Positions 1 through 6,553 of a DNA stretch of 13,404 nucleotides are shown piece by piece. The notes under the pieces were generated by a model. The model worked only from the letters and a program-made list of their open reading frames with translations, ran no database searches and was not told the origin of the DNA. Positions within the stretch are counted from its first letter, which is position 1; each line of letters begins with the position of its first letter. Where the stretch lies: the NCBI GenBank assembly GCA_040235555.1, contig JBECKZ010000113.1:1-13404 (forward strand). The letters are read 5' to 3'. The position numbers and the translations under genes are program-made. Source of the DNA: RI-92 sp040235555. GTDB lineage: Bacteria; Pseudomonadota; Gammaproteobacteria; UBA6429; Thiohalophilaceae.

Positions 1-1
1 G

Positions 2-1414
2 TTACTGGCCAACATGATTGGCGCGGCGTTTCATCGTCAGCAATTGTCCAATGAACTCTTGCGCCAGGCTCATCACGACATGCTTACCGGTCTGGGTAAT
101 CGCGCAATGTTGACCGAACGGCTGCAACATGTGATTGCATCTGCACAGCGCGGTGAACAACTGGTAGCAGTACTGGTGTTGGATATTGATGGCTTTAAAC
201 GCATAAATGATCGCATGGGTCATGCAGCAGGAGATCGATTGTTGCAGGAAGTGGCTAGTCGCCTGCAGGATGTCGTACGCCGTAGCGACACCATCGTGCG
301 TCTCGGTGGTGATGAGTTTGTTGTGCTGTTGGAGTCTGTCAAAACCCTGTCAGAAGTAAACCGCATTATTCGCCGGATTATCACCGCATTGAAAATTCGC
401 ATGACAATTAATGGGCGTTCCGAGCAGGTCTCCGCCAGTCTCGGAGCAACGGTGTACCCACTCGATGATGTATCCCAAGATACGCTTATTGCTCATGCCG
501 ATAATGCGATGTACGTGGCGAAATACAATGGTGGTGATCAATACAGTTTCTTCAACCGGGCATTGAAGGAGAAACAATTCGAAATTGAAAAAACTGAACA
601 GGACATTTGCCGTGGTCTGACGGCGAAGGAATTTGTTCTGTTTTATCAGCCGATCATAGATTCGCGTAATGGTGAGGTGTTGGCCTTTGAGGCCCTGATT
701 CGTTGGCAACATCCCGAACATGGATTACTAAGTCCGGTGGAATTCATCGAAGTTGCAGAACAATCCAATTTGATCATGGATATCGATTCCTGGGCCCTGG
801 AAGAGGCCATCAGGCAGTTGAGCAATTGGCAGGATCAGAGGCTGACCCGCACGATCAGTGTTAATGTGAGTGCTCGTCAATTCGAGTCACCCAGATTCAC
901 CGAGCAACTGCGCACGCTGTTAGCAAGTTACCCCAATGTCGATCCCGGTTTTCTCAAACTTGAAATCGTTGAGTCCCTTGCCATTCGCGATCTGGATCAT
1001 GCCTCGAAGGTCATCGATGAGTGTCGGCAAATGGGCGTGCTTTCAGCACTGGATGATTTTGGCACCGGATACGCTTCCATCGCCTATCTGCGTAAACTTT
1101 CGGTGGCAGTGGTAAAGATCGATCGCAGTTTTGTCGACGCCATGCTCGAGGTCAAGAAGGACCTGGCCCTGGTCCAGTCTGTAATTGGTCTGGCAACGAT
1201 ATTTGAACTGGATTGTATTGCCGAAGGCGTGGAAAACCAGGCTCAGCTGCTTGCTCTGGGTGAAATCGGTTGTTATAAGGTGCAGGGCTATTTTCTCGCT
1301 CGACCTATGCCTCTGACACAGTTGGAGAACTGGCTGGATTCCTGGCCGCAACAATCTCTTTTGAAAATACCCTCTTTACCTACCGAGCCAAAACAGGCGG
1401 CCAACCGGAACTAG
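2..1414 (+). CDS. GGDEF-EAL cyclic-di-GMP signalling protein, 5' end cut by window
   Basis: The reading frame is open from base 2, before the first internal ATG at 14, and the upstream residues (LLAN, then MIGAAF) look like the end of a sensory domain such as GAF, so the true start lies outside the window. Numbering from the ATG at 14, a GGDEF domain spans about 18-180, with its signature intact at 98-102 and an RxxD inhibitory-site motif at 89-92. An EAL domain spans about 196-445 with EAL at 226-228. The usual phosphodiesterase residues are all in place: N284, E317, the DD pair 347-348 in DDFGTGYAS, K368, E404 and Q424. By family knowledge the EAL half should hydrolyse cyclic-di-GMP and the GGDEF half could make it or bind GTP; both look catalytically competent. 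The net direction cannot be told from sequence, nor can the input signal, since the sensor is missing. Confidence 0.93.
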   Translation, partial: LLANMIGAAFHRQQLSNELLRQAHHDMLTGLGNRAMLTERLQHVIASAQRGEQLVAVLVLDIDGFKRINDRMGHAAGDRLLQEVASRLQDVVRRSDTIVRLGGDEFVVLLESVKTLSEVNRIIRRIITALKIRMTINGRSEQVSASLGATVYPLDDVSQDTLIAHADNAMYVAKYNGGDQYSFFNRALKEKQFEIEKTEQDICRGLTAKEFVLFYQPIIDSRNGEVLAFEALIRWQHPEHGLLSPVEFIEVAEQSNLIMDIDSWALEEAIRQLSNWQDQRLTRTISVNVSARQFESPRFTEQLRTLLASYPNVDPGFLKLEIVESLAIRDLDHASKVIDECRQMGVLSALDDFGTGYASIAYLRKLSVAVVKIDRSFVDAMLEVKKDLALVQSVIGLATIFELDCIAEGVENQAQLLALGEIGCYKVQGYFLARPMPLTQLENWLDSWPQQSLLKIPSLPTEPKQAANRN

Positions 1415-1553
1415 GCCATTTCTGCCATCTATCCCGTACTTTCAGTGAAAGATAGGAGGGGCAGTACGTATTCAGATCCCCGGCCAGTTAACAACAGCAT
1501 TCAATTGATTCAGATCATCGCAATGAATCCTGTTTCGGTTTTATGATGTGTCG

Positions 1554-1578
1554 AAGTATTCCGAAATTTGGAATGCTT
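1554..1578 (+). promoter_or_regulatory. Inverted repeat in the hsp20 leader
   Basis: AAGTATTCC (1554-1562) and GGAATGCTT (1570-1578) form a 9-bp stem with one G-U pair around a 7-base loop, 39 bases before the hsp20 ATG. It could be an operator dyad or an RNA hairpin in the leader. A TATGAT hexamer at 1542-1547 would place transcription start close to the base of the stem, but no matching -35 was found. It is not the CIRCE element (TTAGCACTC-N9-GAGTGCTAA), and the Shine-Dalgarno site at 1604-1610 lies outside it. Confidence 0.4.
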
Positions 1579-1617
1579 ACCGCTCTATGAACCAAACTTC
1601 AACGAAGGAGTGTTTGT

Positions 1618-2112
1618 ATGGCTCACGACACCAAGAAAACCGCAAAGTCCGAGATACAAAAAGCCGAGACCGCTCATGTACTGTCCCCGTTCGAAGAAAT
1701 GGATCGACTGTTTGATTCCTATTTTTCCCGCGGCTGGATGCGCCCATTTCAGTTTCCATCTTTTGCAAAGACCGCTGCCCCGTTTGAGGGTCGGGTACCG
1801 AATATCGATCTGGTCGATCGTGACGATGAATTCGTGATTAAGGCGGAACTGCCGGGCGTAGACAAAAAGGACCTCGACATTTCCGTCTCCCAGAATTCTG
1901 TAACGATCAAGGGTAGCACTCGTCATGAGGAGAAAGAGGAGAAGGGTGATTACTATCGCTGCGAGATCTCCCGTGGCAGTTACGCGCGTACCTTGGCGCT
2001 GCCTGCCGACGTGGATGAGGAGCACAGTAAGGCAACCTTCAAGGACGGTGTGCTTGAGTTGACCCTGCCCAAGCAGAAAAAAACCAGACGGCATAATATC
2101 CAGATCGAGTAA
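1618..2112 (+). CDS. Small heat-shock protein, Hsp20/alpha-crystallin family
   Basis: An ATP-independent cytoplasmic holdase that binds unfolding proteins and passes them to other chaperones (family knowledge). The 164-residue length is normal for bacterial Hsp20 proteins. The N-terminal arm (1-58) carries the frequent PFEEMDRLFD element at 24-33. The alpha-crystallin domain covers about 60-152, with PNIDLVDRDDEFVIKAELPG near its start and the family signature ATFKDGVLELTLPK at 139-152. A C-terminal I-x-I motif (I161, I163), used for oligomer assembly, sits at the very end. The start is well fixed by a GAAGGAG ribosome-binding site at 1604-1610, seven bases before ATG. The gene stands alone; the next start downstream is over 300 bases away. 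I found no sigma-32 promoter, so heat control may act through the leader dyad, but that is inference. Confidence 0.95.
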   Translation: MAHDTKKTAKSEIQKAETAHVLSPFEEMDRLFDSYFSRGWMRPFQFPSFAKTAAPFEGRVPNIDLVDRDDEFVIKAELPGVDKKDLDISVSQNSVTIKGSTRHEEKEEKGDYYRCEISRGSYARTLALPADVDEEHSKATFKDGVLELTLPKQKKTRRHNIQIE

Positions 2113-2449
2113 TACTGTATTCGATTCGGCATTGTTGTATTACGAAAAGGGATGGGCATGGCGATCATCCAGTGGCCGCGCCGTTTGATGTTCCGGCAGC
2201 GGCCGGGATACGCCTGATAAAGTATTGCGTCTTAATGGAAATGCACTCAATTGCCGTATAAGTGAGGAAAATGCACGGCAAAAAACAGCGGTGACAATCC
2301 AGTTAACATGGGTGCTTGATCACATGCACCGCCCTTTTTGGTTATGAGTTTTTCCGCTTTATTATTGATTCATATCATACAAATTCCTGCAGAGCCGGAT
2401 TACCGTCAGGTTACCAATTCAAGGAAAACCAAACATAAGGAAGAAAATC
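2113..2449. other. Non-coding stretch between hsp20 and the secreted protein gene
   Basis: No convincing gene here. It holds three inverted repeats. The first is GGCCGCGCCG (2174-2183) against CGGC plus GCGGCC (2194-2197, 2199-2204) with one bulged A; it is GC-rich and has no T-tract. The second is TTGCCGT (2251-2257) against ACGGCAA (2275-2281). The third is the weak terminator-like hairpin annotated separately at 2310-2339. An AT-rich stretch follows (about 2340-2390) and may contain the promoter for the next gene, but no clear -35/-10 pair is visible. Confidence 0.5.
2310..2339 (+). terminator. Weak candidate intrinsic terminator
   Basis: GGTGC (2311-2315) pairs with GCACC (2326-2330) around a 10-base loop, followed by GCCC and TTTTT (2335-2339). 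The stem is only 5 bp and the T-run is separated from it by four bases, so termination would be inefficient. It lies about 200 bases after hsp20 and could end that transcript. Confidence 0.3.
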
Positions 2450-2839
2450 ATGAACAGAAACTTCACAATAATCTGGGTTGCGTTTTTCACCATGTTTTTT
2501 GCAACTGCAACGCTGGCAGCGCCAAAAGGATTGAATCATGATGAAGCCGAAAAGCTGATTAAAGGCAACACAGCGGAAGGCACAAACGCCTTTAAGAAAA
2601 AAATGTTCTGGTATTTTGATGAGGATGGCAAGATATTTAAGGCTAACGCGAAAGGCAGAAAAAAAGGCAAAGCCGAATGGAATATCAATAATAGAGGTGA
2701 GTTGTGCTACAAGGACAAGAACATGAACTTTGAGAAGTGTGGTCCGATCCTGCCGCTGGGGGATGGCAAATATGAGGTACGGCTACCAAACCCAATGCAT
2801 TGGGATAAAGTTGTTCCCGGGAATCCACACAATCTCTAA
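2450..2839 (+). CDS. Small exported protein of unknown function
   Basis: A 129-residue protein with a clear Sec signal peptide: charged N-terminus (MNRN), hydrophobic core to about residue 21, and a cleavage site at the TLAA/PKG junction near 23-24. The mature protein is about 105 residues, rich in lysine, and has two cysteines (C86, C97) that could form one disulfide in the periplasm. The pattern of a short alpha segment (EAEKLIKGNTAEGTN), a WYFDEDGK strand and a GELCYKD...EKCG segment resembles the small secreted DUF995-like group, but this is only an impression by eye. AAGGAAG at 2437-2443 is a good ribosome-binding site. The gene is richer in A and T than its neighbours, with many AAA codons, which could mean recent acquisition. 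No partner gene is evident. Confidence 0.75.
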   Translation: MNRNFTIIWVAFFTMFFATATLAAPKGLNHDEAEKLIKGNTAEGTNAFKKKMFWYFDEDGKIFKANAKGRKKGKAEWNINNRGELCYKDKNMNFEKCGPILPLGDGKYEVRLPNPMHWDKVVPGNPHNL

Positions 2840-2854
2840 CCCTCACGGACGTAA

Positions 2855-2879
2855 TGAGCGAGGAATTTTTCCTCGCTCA
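2855..2879 (+). terminator. Perfect 9-bp hairpin after the secreted protein gene
   Basis: TGAGCGAGG (2855-2863) pairs exactly with CCTCGCTCA (2871-2879) around AATTTTT. It sits 15 bases after the stop codon, where a transcript end is expected. The following bases are a run of A rather than T, so it is not a textbook intrinsic terminator on either strand. It may instead protect an mRNA 3' end. Confidence 0.4.
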
Positions 2880-3030
2880 AAAAATTGTATTAGTAGACTG
2901 GTGAGCTGGCGACCAAGCCAACGGCTTCACCAGAGGGTATCATTCGTAGTTTCTATTTCAAATCCTGACAGAGGAATATTTTCTGATTTAGACTGTCTTA
3001 CTGCCTAATCCGACAATAAGGGTCATCAGC

Positions 3031-4095
3031 ATGAGCCAGTTATTTACACCGTTAAAAATCGGTGATGTCAGTTTTCGTAATCGCATTTTCGTTTCACCCA
3101 TGTGTCAATATTCCAGTCACGACGGTATGCCTAACGACTGGCACCTGGTACACCTGGGCAGTCGTGCCGTTGGCGGGGCAGGTCTGGTGATGGTGGAAGC
3201 AACGGCAGTGACGCCGGAAGGACGTATCTCTCCAAGTGATTCTGGTATCTGGTCGGATGCACATACTGAGGCCTTCGCACGTATTAGTCAGTTCATTCAC
3301 GACCACGGTGCAGTAGCGGGTATCCAACTCGCCCATGCCGGGCGCAAGGCCAGTACGGATCTGCCCTGGCGCGGCGGAAAGCCGGTGAACGAGGCTTTAG
3401 GTGGCTGGACACCGTTGGCACCAAGCGCGCTGCCGTTCGCCGAAGGCTATCCGATTCCATATGAATTGAGCCAGACAGATATGGACAACCTGGTGGTGGC
3501 GTTCGTCAGCGCCGCGCAACGTGTACTGGATGCCGGGTTTCACTGCATTGAAATACACATGGCACACGGTTATCTGTTACACGAATTTCTCTCACCGCTG
3601 GCCAATCAGCGTGATGATGACTATGGCGGCTCGCTGGACAATCGCATGCGGCTACCATTGCGAGTGGCGGCAGAAGTACGCGAAATCTGGCCGGCGAACC
3701 TGCCATTGTTTGTGCGAATCTCCGCGACCGACTGGGTGGATGGTGGCTGGGACCTGGAGCAGTCGGTAGAACTGTCCCGACATTTAAAAGATATTGGCGT
3801 TGATCTGATAGATTGCTCCAGCGGTGGCATGGTACCGAATGCAACGATCCCAGCCGGACCGGGTTTTCAGACCCCATTCGCCGAACGCATACGCCAAGAC
3901 GTGGGTATTGCTACGGGGGCGGTCGGCTTGATTACGGCAGCAGAACAGGCCGAGCATATTCTGCGTACGGGCCAGGCTGATGTCGTGTTTCTTGCCCGCG
4001 AACTCTTGCGTGATCCGTACTGGCCGCTACATGCCGCCAGACAATTACATGCAGATGTCATGTGGCCGGTGCAGTACGAGCGTGCCAAAATTTAA
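3031..4095 (+). CDS. NADH:flavin oxidoreductase, YqjM-class old yellow enzyme
   Basis: An FMN-dependent TIM-barrel ene-reductase that uses NAD(P)H to reduce activated C=C bonds of enones and related electrophiles in the cytoplasm (family knowledge). The YqjM-class residues are present: the cysteine that tunes FMN potential (C25 in SPMCQYS), the active-site tyrosine Y27, the substrate-binding pair H176 and H179 in IHMAHGYLL with Y181, the FMN-phosphate region around GAVGLI (296-301) and FLARELLRDP (320-329). The C-terminal WPVQYERA motif supplies the arginine finger (R351) that in YqjM enters the neighbouring subunit's active site. Length 354 is close to the family norm. The ATG at 3031 starts the conserved N-terminus (LFTPLKIGDVSFRNRI), preceded by ATAAGGG. 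The physiological substrate cannot be told; the gene stands alone, 70 bases before the YeeN-type gene. Confidence 0.95.
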   Translation: MSQLFTPLKIGDVSFRNRIFVSPMCQYSSHDGMPNDWHLVHLGSRAVGGAGLVMVEATAVTPEGRISPSDSGIWSDAHTEAFARISQFIHDHGAVAGIQLAHAGRKASTDLPWRGGKPVNEALGGWTPLAPSALPFAEGYPIPYELSQTDMDNLVVAFVSAAQRVLDAGFHCIEIHMAHGYLLHEFLSPLANQRDDDYGGSLDNRMRLPLRVAAEVREIWPANLPLFVRISATDWVDGGWDLEQSVELSRHLKDIGVDLIDCSSGGMVPNATIPAGPGFQTPFAERIRQDVGIATGAVGLITAAEQAEHILRTGQADVVFLARELLRDPYWPLHAARQLHADVMWPVQYERAKI

Positions 4096-4101
4096 TAAAG
4101 T

Positions 4102-4132
4102 TTGGACGGCGTGACTCCCCGTTTAGTAAAAT
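4102..4132 (+). promoter_or_regulatory. Weak candidate promoter for the YeeN-type gene
   Basis: TTGGAC (4102-4107) and TAAAAT (4127-4132) are separated by 19 bases. The -10 has one mismatch to consensus, but the -35 and spacing are poor. It would start transcription about 27 bases before the ATG, in the short gap after the flavoenzyme gene. Confidence 0.25.
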
Positions 4133-4165
4133 CACCGGCTGATTACCGGAACAAGAGAGTATCGT

Positions 4166-4888
4166 ATGGGTCGCGCCTATCAGAATCGTAAAGTCTCCAT
4201 GGCCAAAACGGCCGCTGCCAAGACCAAGGTCTATTCCAAGTACGGTCGCGAAATTTATGTCTGCGCCAAGAGTGGGGGGGCCGATCCCAATGGTAACCTG
4301 GCCTTGCGTCGCCTGATCGACAAGGCAAAAAAAGACCAGGTCCCGGCCCATGTTATCGACAAGGCCCTGGACAAGGCATCAGGTGCCGGCGGCGAGGATT
4401 TTGTGGCGGCCCGCTACGAAGGATTTGGTCCCGGCGGGTGCAACGTGATCGTGGACTGTCTGACCGACAATAACACCCGAACCTTTAATGATGTGCGCGC
4501 GTGTTTTACCAAGGTTAAGGCCAAGATCGGTGGCCCCGGTGCCGTGGCCCATTTATTCGATCACCGGGCGGTGTTCGTATTTCCGGGTGAGGATGAGGAC
4601 AAGATCCTGGAGGCCCTGCTGGAGGCAGATGTCGATGTCAGCGATGTTGAATCCGAGAACGGCATGATTACGGTACTGGTGCCACCCAGTGAATACAACA
4701 AGACGAAGACTGCCTTGACCGAGCTATTGGGCGAGATCGAATTCGAGGTCGACGAAATCACTTTCATTCCCCAGACCAGCTGTCCACTCAGCGAAGAGGA
4801 TGCAACCCAGTTCGAGAAATTCCTGGGTATGTTGAACGATTGTGACGACGTACAGGATGTCTACCACAATGCCGAGATCGAGGAATAG
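4166..4888 (+). CDS. YebC/TACO1-family protein, YeeN subgroup
   Basis: The 240-residue protein has the three-domain YebC layout: a basic N-terminal helical domain (about 1-75, with KVYSKYGREIYVCAK and the conserved VIDKALDKASG) followed by two alpha/beta domains (RYEGFGPGG at about 83-91 and the segment after LFDHRAVFVF). The start MGRAYQNRK, rather than MAGHSKW, places it with E. coli YeeN rather than YebC proper. YebC proteins were long annotated as transcriptional regulators; more recent work on the family and on mitochondrial TACO1 points to a role on the ribosome at proline-rich stretches, so a translation role is at least as likely here (established knowledge, applied by homology). AAGAGAG at 4152-4158 is the ribosome-binding site. 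Usually a separate YebC sits beside the ruvC operon; no such context is here, in line with a paralogue. Confidence 0.9.
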   Translation: MGRAYQNRKVSMAKTAAAKTKVYSKYGREIYVCAKSGGADPNGNLALRRLIDKAKKDQVPAHVIDKALDKASGAGGEDFVAARYEGFGPGGCNVIVDCLTDNNTRTFNDVRACFTKVKAKIGGPGAVAHLFDHRAVFVFPGEDEDKILEALLEADVDVSDVESENGMITVLVPPSEYNKTKTALTELLGEIEFEVDEITFIPQTSCPLSEEDATQFEKFLGMLNDCDDVQDVYHNAEIEE

Positions 4889-5133
4889 TCACCGGCTATT
4901 CATGCTTTAATTCATCATTTGAATAGACTGCTACCAGATACGTTTTATGAACTGGTTTGGCACAGGTGGTAATCTGGATTGTGAACACGGGTGAACGTTT
5001 CAGAGATCTTACCAGTTTCGTGAGTGATGCATCAAAGTACAGTCGGAGACAGGTAATTCAGGGCTGTCACGATCAGGCCAAATATAACGAGTAAATGGGG
5101 ATTTTGTTTACTGCGACGGCGGATTTACCGGAT

Positions 5134-5388
5134 TCATTTTCGCTGTCTGGGTGCGTAGAACGACCCTTTTCTGGCAGCGCGGGTATTGAGGTCATCAACC
5201 ATGGTATGGGCATGCTCTGTGACTGCCTGCAGGGTACCGAGTTTAACCCCCTCGATTTTTGATCTGCCTTGTCCTATGACATAACGATACCAACTGCCTG
5301 CTTCCATCCCTTGTGGGGGATCACATTTTTCCACGCTGACGACTTGATATTTTTCATCAATAATCGAATCTTCTGATTCCATTTCCAT
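5134..5388 (-). CDS. Small unknown protein with a WYRYVIGQG motif
   Basis: I do not recognise a characterised family. The protein has an acidic start, then a compact region with SWYRYVIGQGRSKIEGVKLGTLQ (split around residues 32-54) and a helical TEHAHTMVDDLNTRAARK, ending in a basic tail (RQRK). The aromatic-plus-glycine strand followed by a helix looks like a small alpha/beta fold, and the same pattern seems familiar from gammaproteobacterial hypothetical proteins. Start choice: the longest frame begins at 5406, but a GAGGAG site lies inside its first codons and is ten bases before the ATG at 5388, while nothing resembling a ribosome-binding site precedes 5406. The shorter 84-residue form is therefore preferred. 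No signal peptide or membrane segment is seen, and there is no operon partner. Confidence 0.65.
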   Translation of the reverse strand: MEMESEDSIIDEKYQVVSVEKCDPPQGMEAGSWYRYVIGQGRSKIEGVKLGTLQAVTEHAHTMVDDLNTRAARKGSFYAPRQRK

Positions 5389-5954
5389 CTTTAAGAGACT
5401 CCTCATTTAATTTGATCAGGGCAATGCGAGGTACGCGTTTATCCTGCACATGGGTTTAAATGCAGTATCGACACCGGCAAAAAACCAAATGACAATACTG
5501 GTTTGGTGTTACTTGCTCACTGCGCAGATTTAGTCTGAGACAATCCAGATGAGACCAATTTCAGTGGTTCTCGAGGCTAACCGTATGAAGGGAAACCCAT
5601 GAAGGGTGAAACAGATTGAGGTGCGCCATATATATTAATTTAATAAGTATAACAGAGTTTAGCCTCAGACGCCGGAGATTCACTCAAGTCTGGTATTGGC
5701 TGGATTACGGGAATATCTGAATGGAAACCACAAGGCGTTACAGTAACATAGGAAAAAGTTGAAACACACTTGAAATGCAATTTTTAACCTATACATACAC
5801 AAATGTGTCGTGTTTCCGGAAATAAACGGTTACACTTCAAAGCGCTACATTCTAGCCTGGTACTTTTCAGAATTTTCTTCCAAGATAGCTCCTGTTAATT
5901 ACCTCGAAAGATTTGTAACACGTTCTTTTTAATCAATTTACTGAGGTAATTTTC
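5389..5954. other. Long non-coding stretch upstream of the cold-shock gene
   Basis: No gene could be supported. It contains a hairpin ACCAAA (5483-5488)/TTTGGT (about 5501-5506), two direct copies of ATGAAGGG (5585-5592 and 5599-5606) and an AT-rich block around 5629-5653. Just upstream of the cold-shock gene are two exact dyads: ACACA-AA-TGTGT (5797-5808) and TTTCCGGAAA (5813-5822). TTGAAA occurs twice (5759-5764, 5770-5775), with TATACA at 5790-5795, but the spacing (25 or 14 bases) fits no standard promoter. If transcription begins near 5800, the cold-shock mRNA would have a leader of about 150 bases, as is usual for cspA-type genes. Confidence 0.5.
5897..5951 (+). promoter_or_regulatory. 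Ribosome-binding-site-sequestering stem in the cold-shock mRNA leader
   Basis: AATTACCTC (5897-5905) is the exact reverse complement of GAGGTAATT (5943-5951), which contains the GAGGT Shine-Dalgarno site of the gene starting at 5955. A G-U pair (5906/5942) extends the 9-bp stem inward. An inner stem, AAAGA (5907-5911) with TCTTT (5924-5928), can stack within the loop. In this fold the ribosome-binding site is closed and the start codon lies three bases from the stem. The pairing is seen directly; its use as a temperature switch or autoregulatory element is inferred. Confidence 0.65.
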
Positions 5955-6155
5955 ATGGCAACAGGTACCGTTAAATGGTTTAACGAATCCAAGGGCTTCG
6001 GCTTTATTACGCCTTCCGATGGCAGTAAAGACGTTTTTGTGCATTTTTCTGCAATTGCCAGTCAGGGTTTTCGTACTTTGGCGGAAGGTCAGACTGTGAC
6101 CTATACAGTGGAAAATGGACCGAAGGGCCCACAAGCTGCGAACGTACAGGTCTAA
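5955..6155 (+). CDS. CspA-family cold-shock protein
   Basis: A 66-residue single cold-shock domain, a five-stranded OB-fold that binds single-stranded RNA and DNA and acts as an RNA chaperone. RNP1 is KGFGFI (13-18) and RNP2 is VFVHF (27-31), both intact, with the usual start MATGTVKWFNESKGFGFI and the typical GPQAANV end. The length is that of a stand-alone Csp. GAGGT at 5943-5947 is the ribosome-binding site and can be masked by an upstream pairing. The stop codon lies inside a 7-bp hairpin and a strong terminator follows, so most transcripts should end here. Which paralogue (cold-induced or constitutive) cannot be decided from the protein; the structured leader favours a regulated one. Confidence 0.96.
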   Translation: MATGTVKWFNESKGFGFITPSDGSKDVFVHFSAIASQGFRTLAEGQTVTYTVENGPKGPQAANVQV

Positions 6156-6163
6156 CACCTGTA
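6145..6163 (+). other. Hairpin spanning the cold-shock stop codon
   Basis: TACAGGT (6145-6151) pairs exactly with ACCTGTA (6157-6163) around CTAAC, which contains most of the TAA stop codon. It lies 12 bases before the terminator stem, giving two tandem hairpins at the mRNA 3' end. Translation to the stop would open it; a function is not established. Confidence 0.5.
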
Positions 6164-6175
6164 TTGCTGTTCAAG

Positions 6176-6207
6176 ACAAACCCCGCATCAGCGGGGTTTG
6201 TTTTTTT
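6176..6207 (+). terminator. Strong intrinsic terminator after the cold-shock gene
   Basis: ACAAACCCCGC (6176-6186) pairs perfectly with GCGGGGTTTGT (6191-6201) around an ATCA loop, an 11-bp stem followed directly by a run of T to 6207. This is a textbook Rho-independent terminator. It separates the cold-shock gene from the RRM gene, whose ribosome-binding site begins only ten bases later. Confidence 0.95.
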
Positions 6208-6230
6208 AACGCAAAAAAGGGAGTTTCCAC

Positions 6231-6500
6231 ATGAAGAAACTGTTTATTGGCAGTCTGCCGCCCACCATGACCGAAGAGTCGCTGACGGCTCTATTTTCGC
6301 CGTTCGGAAAAGTTCGCTCACTTAAACTCGCGAAGGACCTGTTTTCCGGCAAGTGCAAAGGCTTTGCCTTTCTCGAAATGGAGGGGCACGAGGCCCGTGC
6401 CGCCATGGCCGAACTCAATGGCAAGTCAGTTGGTGGGCACTCACTAAAAGTTCGATTTGAGGACGACAAAGGCCGTAATTTTCGGGGACGTCACCGCTAG
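6231..6500 (+). CDS. RRM-domain RNA-binding protein
   Basis: An 89-residue single RNA-recognition motif of the bacterial glycine-rich/Rbp type. RNP2 is LFIGSL (4-9) and RNP1 is KGFAFLEM (43-50), with the aromatic residues F5, F45 and F47 used for base stacking in this fold. The C-terminus (from about 76) is short and basic, ending in RGRHR, and may add RNA affinity. By homology it should bind single-stranded RNA in the cytoplasm; in cyanobacteria relatives are cold-induced. AAGGGAG at 6217-6223, seven bases before ATG, is a good ribosome-binding site. Between the cold-shock terminator (ending 6207) and the ATG there are only 23 bases, so no separate promoter fits. Expression must come from terminator read-through or a promoter inside the cold-shock gene. 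Confidence 0.93.
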   Translation: MKKLFIGSLPPTMTEESLTALFSPFGKVRSLKLAKDLFSGKCKGFAFLEMEGHEARAAMAELNGKSVGGHSLKVRFEDDKGRNFRGRHR

Positions 6501-6502
6501 AC

Positions 6503-6520
6503 ATTAAACAATCGTTTAAT
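6503..6520. promoter_or_regulatory. hipBA operator copy 1, overlapping the promoter
   Basis: ATTAAAC-AATC-GTTTAAT is a perfect 7-bp inverted repeat with a 4-base spacer. The same arms recur at 6554-6571. It covers the -35 region and spacer of the extended -10 promoter, so a bound HipB-type repressor would block RNA polymerase. Confidence 0.8.
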
Positions 6521-6522
6521 TT

Positions 6523-6531
6523 TGCTATACT
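6523..6531 (+). promoter_or_regulatory. hipBA promoter, extended -10
   Basis: TG-C-TATACT (6523-6531) matches the extended -10 form with one mismatch in the hexamer. The -35 region lies within operator 1 and is weak, as is common when TG is present. Transcription would start near 6538, giving a leader of about 30 bases before the hipB ATG. Confidence 0.55.
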
Positions 6532-6533
6532 AA

Positions 6534-6550
6534 TTGGCATCAGAAGCCAA
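6534..6550. repeat. Third dyad between the two hipBA operators
   Basis: TTGGC (6534-6538) and GCCAA (6546-6550) form a 5-bp inverted repeat with a 7-base spacer. It differs in sequence from the two main operators, with its centre about 30 bases from operator 1 and 20 from operator 2. It could be a second protein site or chance. Confidence 0.35.
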
Positions 6551-6553
6551 TAA

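Noticed and set aside
350..721. Antisense frame of 123 residues within the GGDEF-EAL gene
   Set aside because: Shadow of a gene with complete catalytic motifs; no ribosome-binding site or family resemblance.
2271..2294. Seven-codon mini-frame (MHGKKQR) before the weak terminator, suggesting an attenuator
   Set aside because: The GAGG motif is only three bases from its ATG, the peptide has no run of regulatory codons, and the terminator is weak.
2338..2541. Plus-strand frame overlapping the start of the secreted protein gene
   Set aside because: It overlaps the signal-peptide gene in another frame, lacks a ribosome-binding site and looks random.
3506..3877. Antisense frame of 123 residues within the flavin oxidoreductase gene
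   Set aside because: Shadow of a well-conserved enzyme; arginine- and proline-rich low-complexity translation.
5093..5113. GTAAA/TTTAC inverted repeat as a terminator for the small minus-strand gene
   Set aside because: Only five to six weak pairs and no T-tract on the minus strand.
5790..5795. TATACA as the cold-shock -10 with TTGAAA upstream
   Set aside because: Spacing is 14 or 25 bases, outside the working range of a sigma-70 promoter, so no promoter was called.
5895..6158. Antisense frame of 87 residues opposite the cold-shock gene
   Set aside because: Shadow of a clear CspA-family gene.
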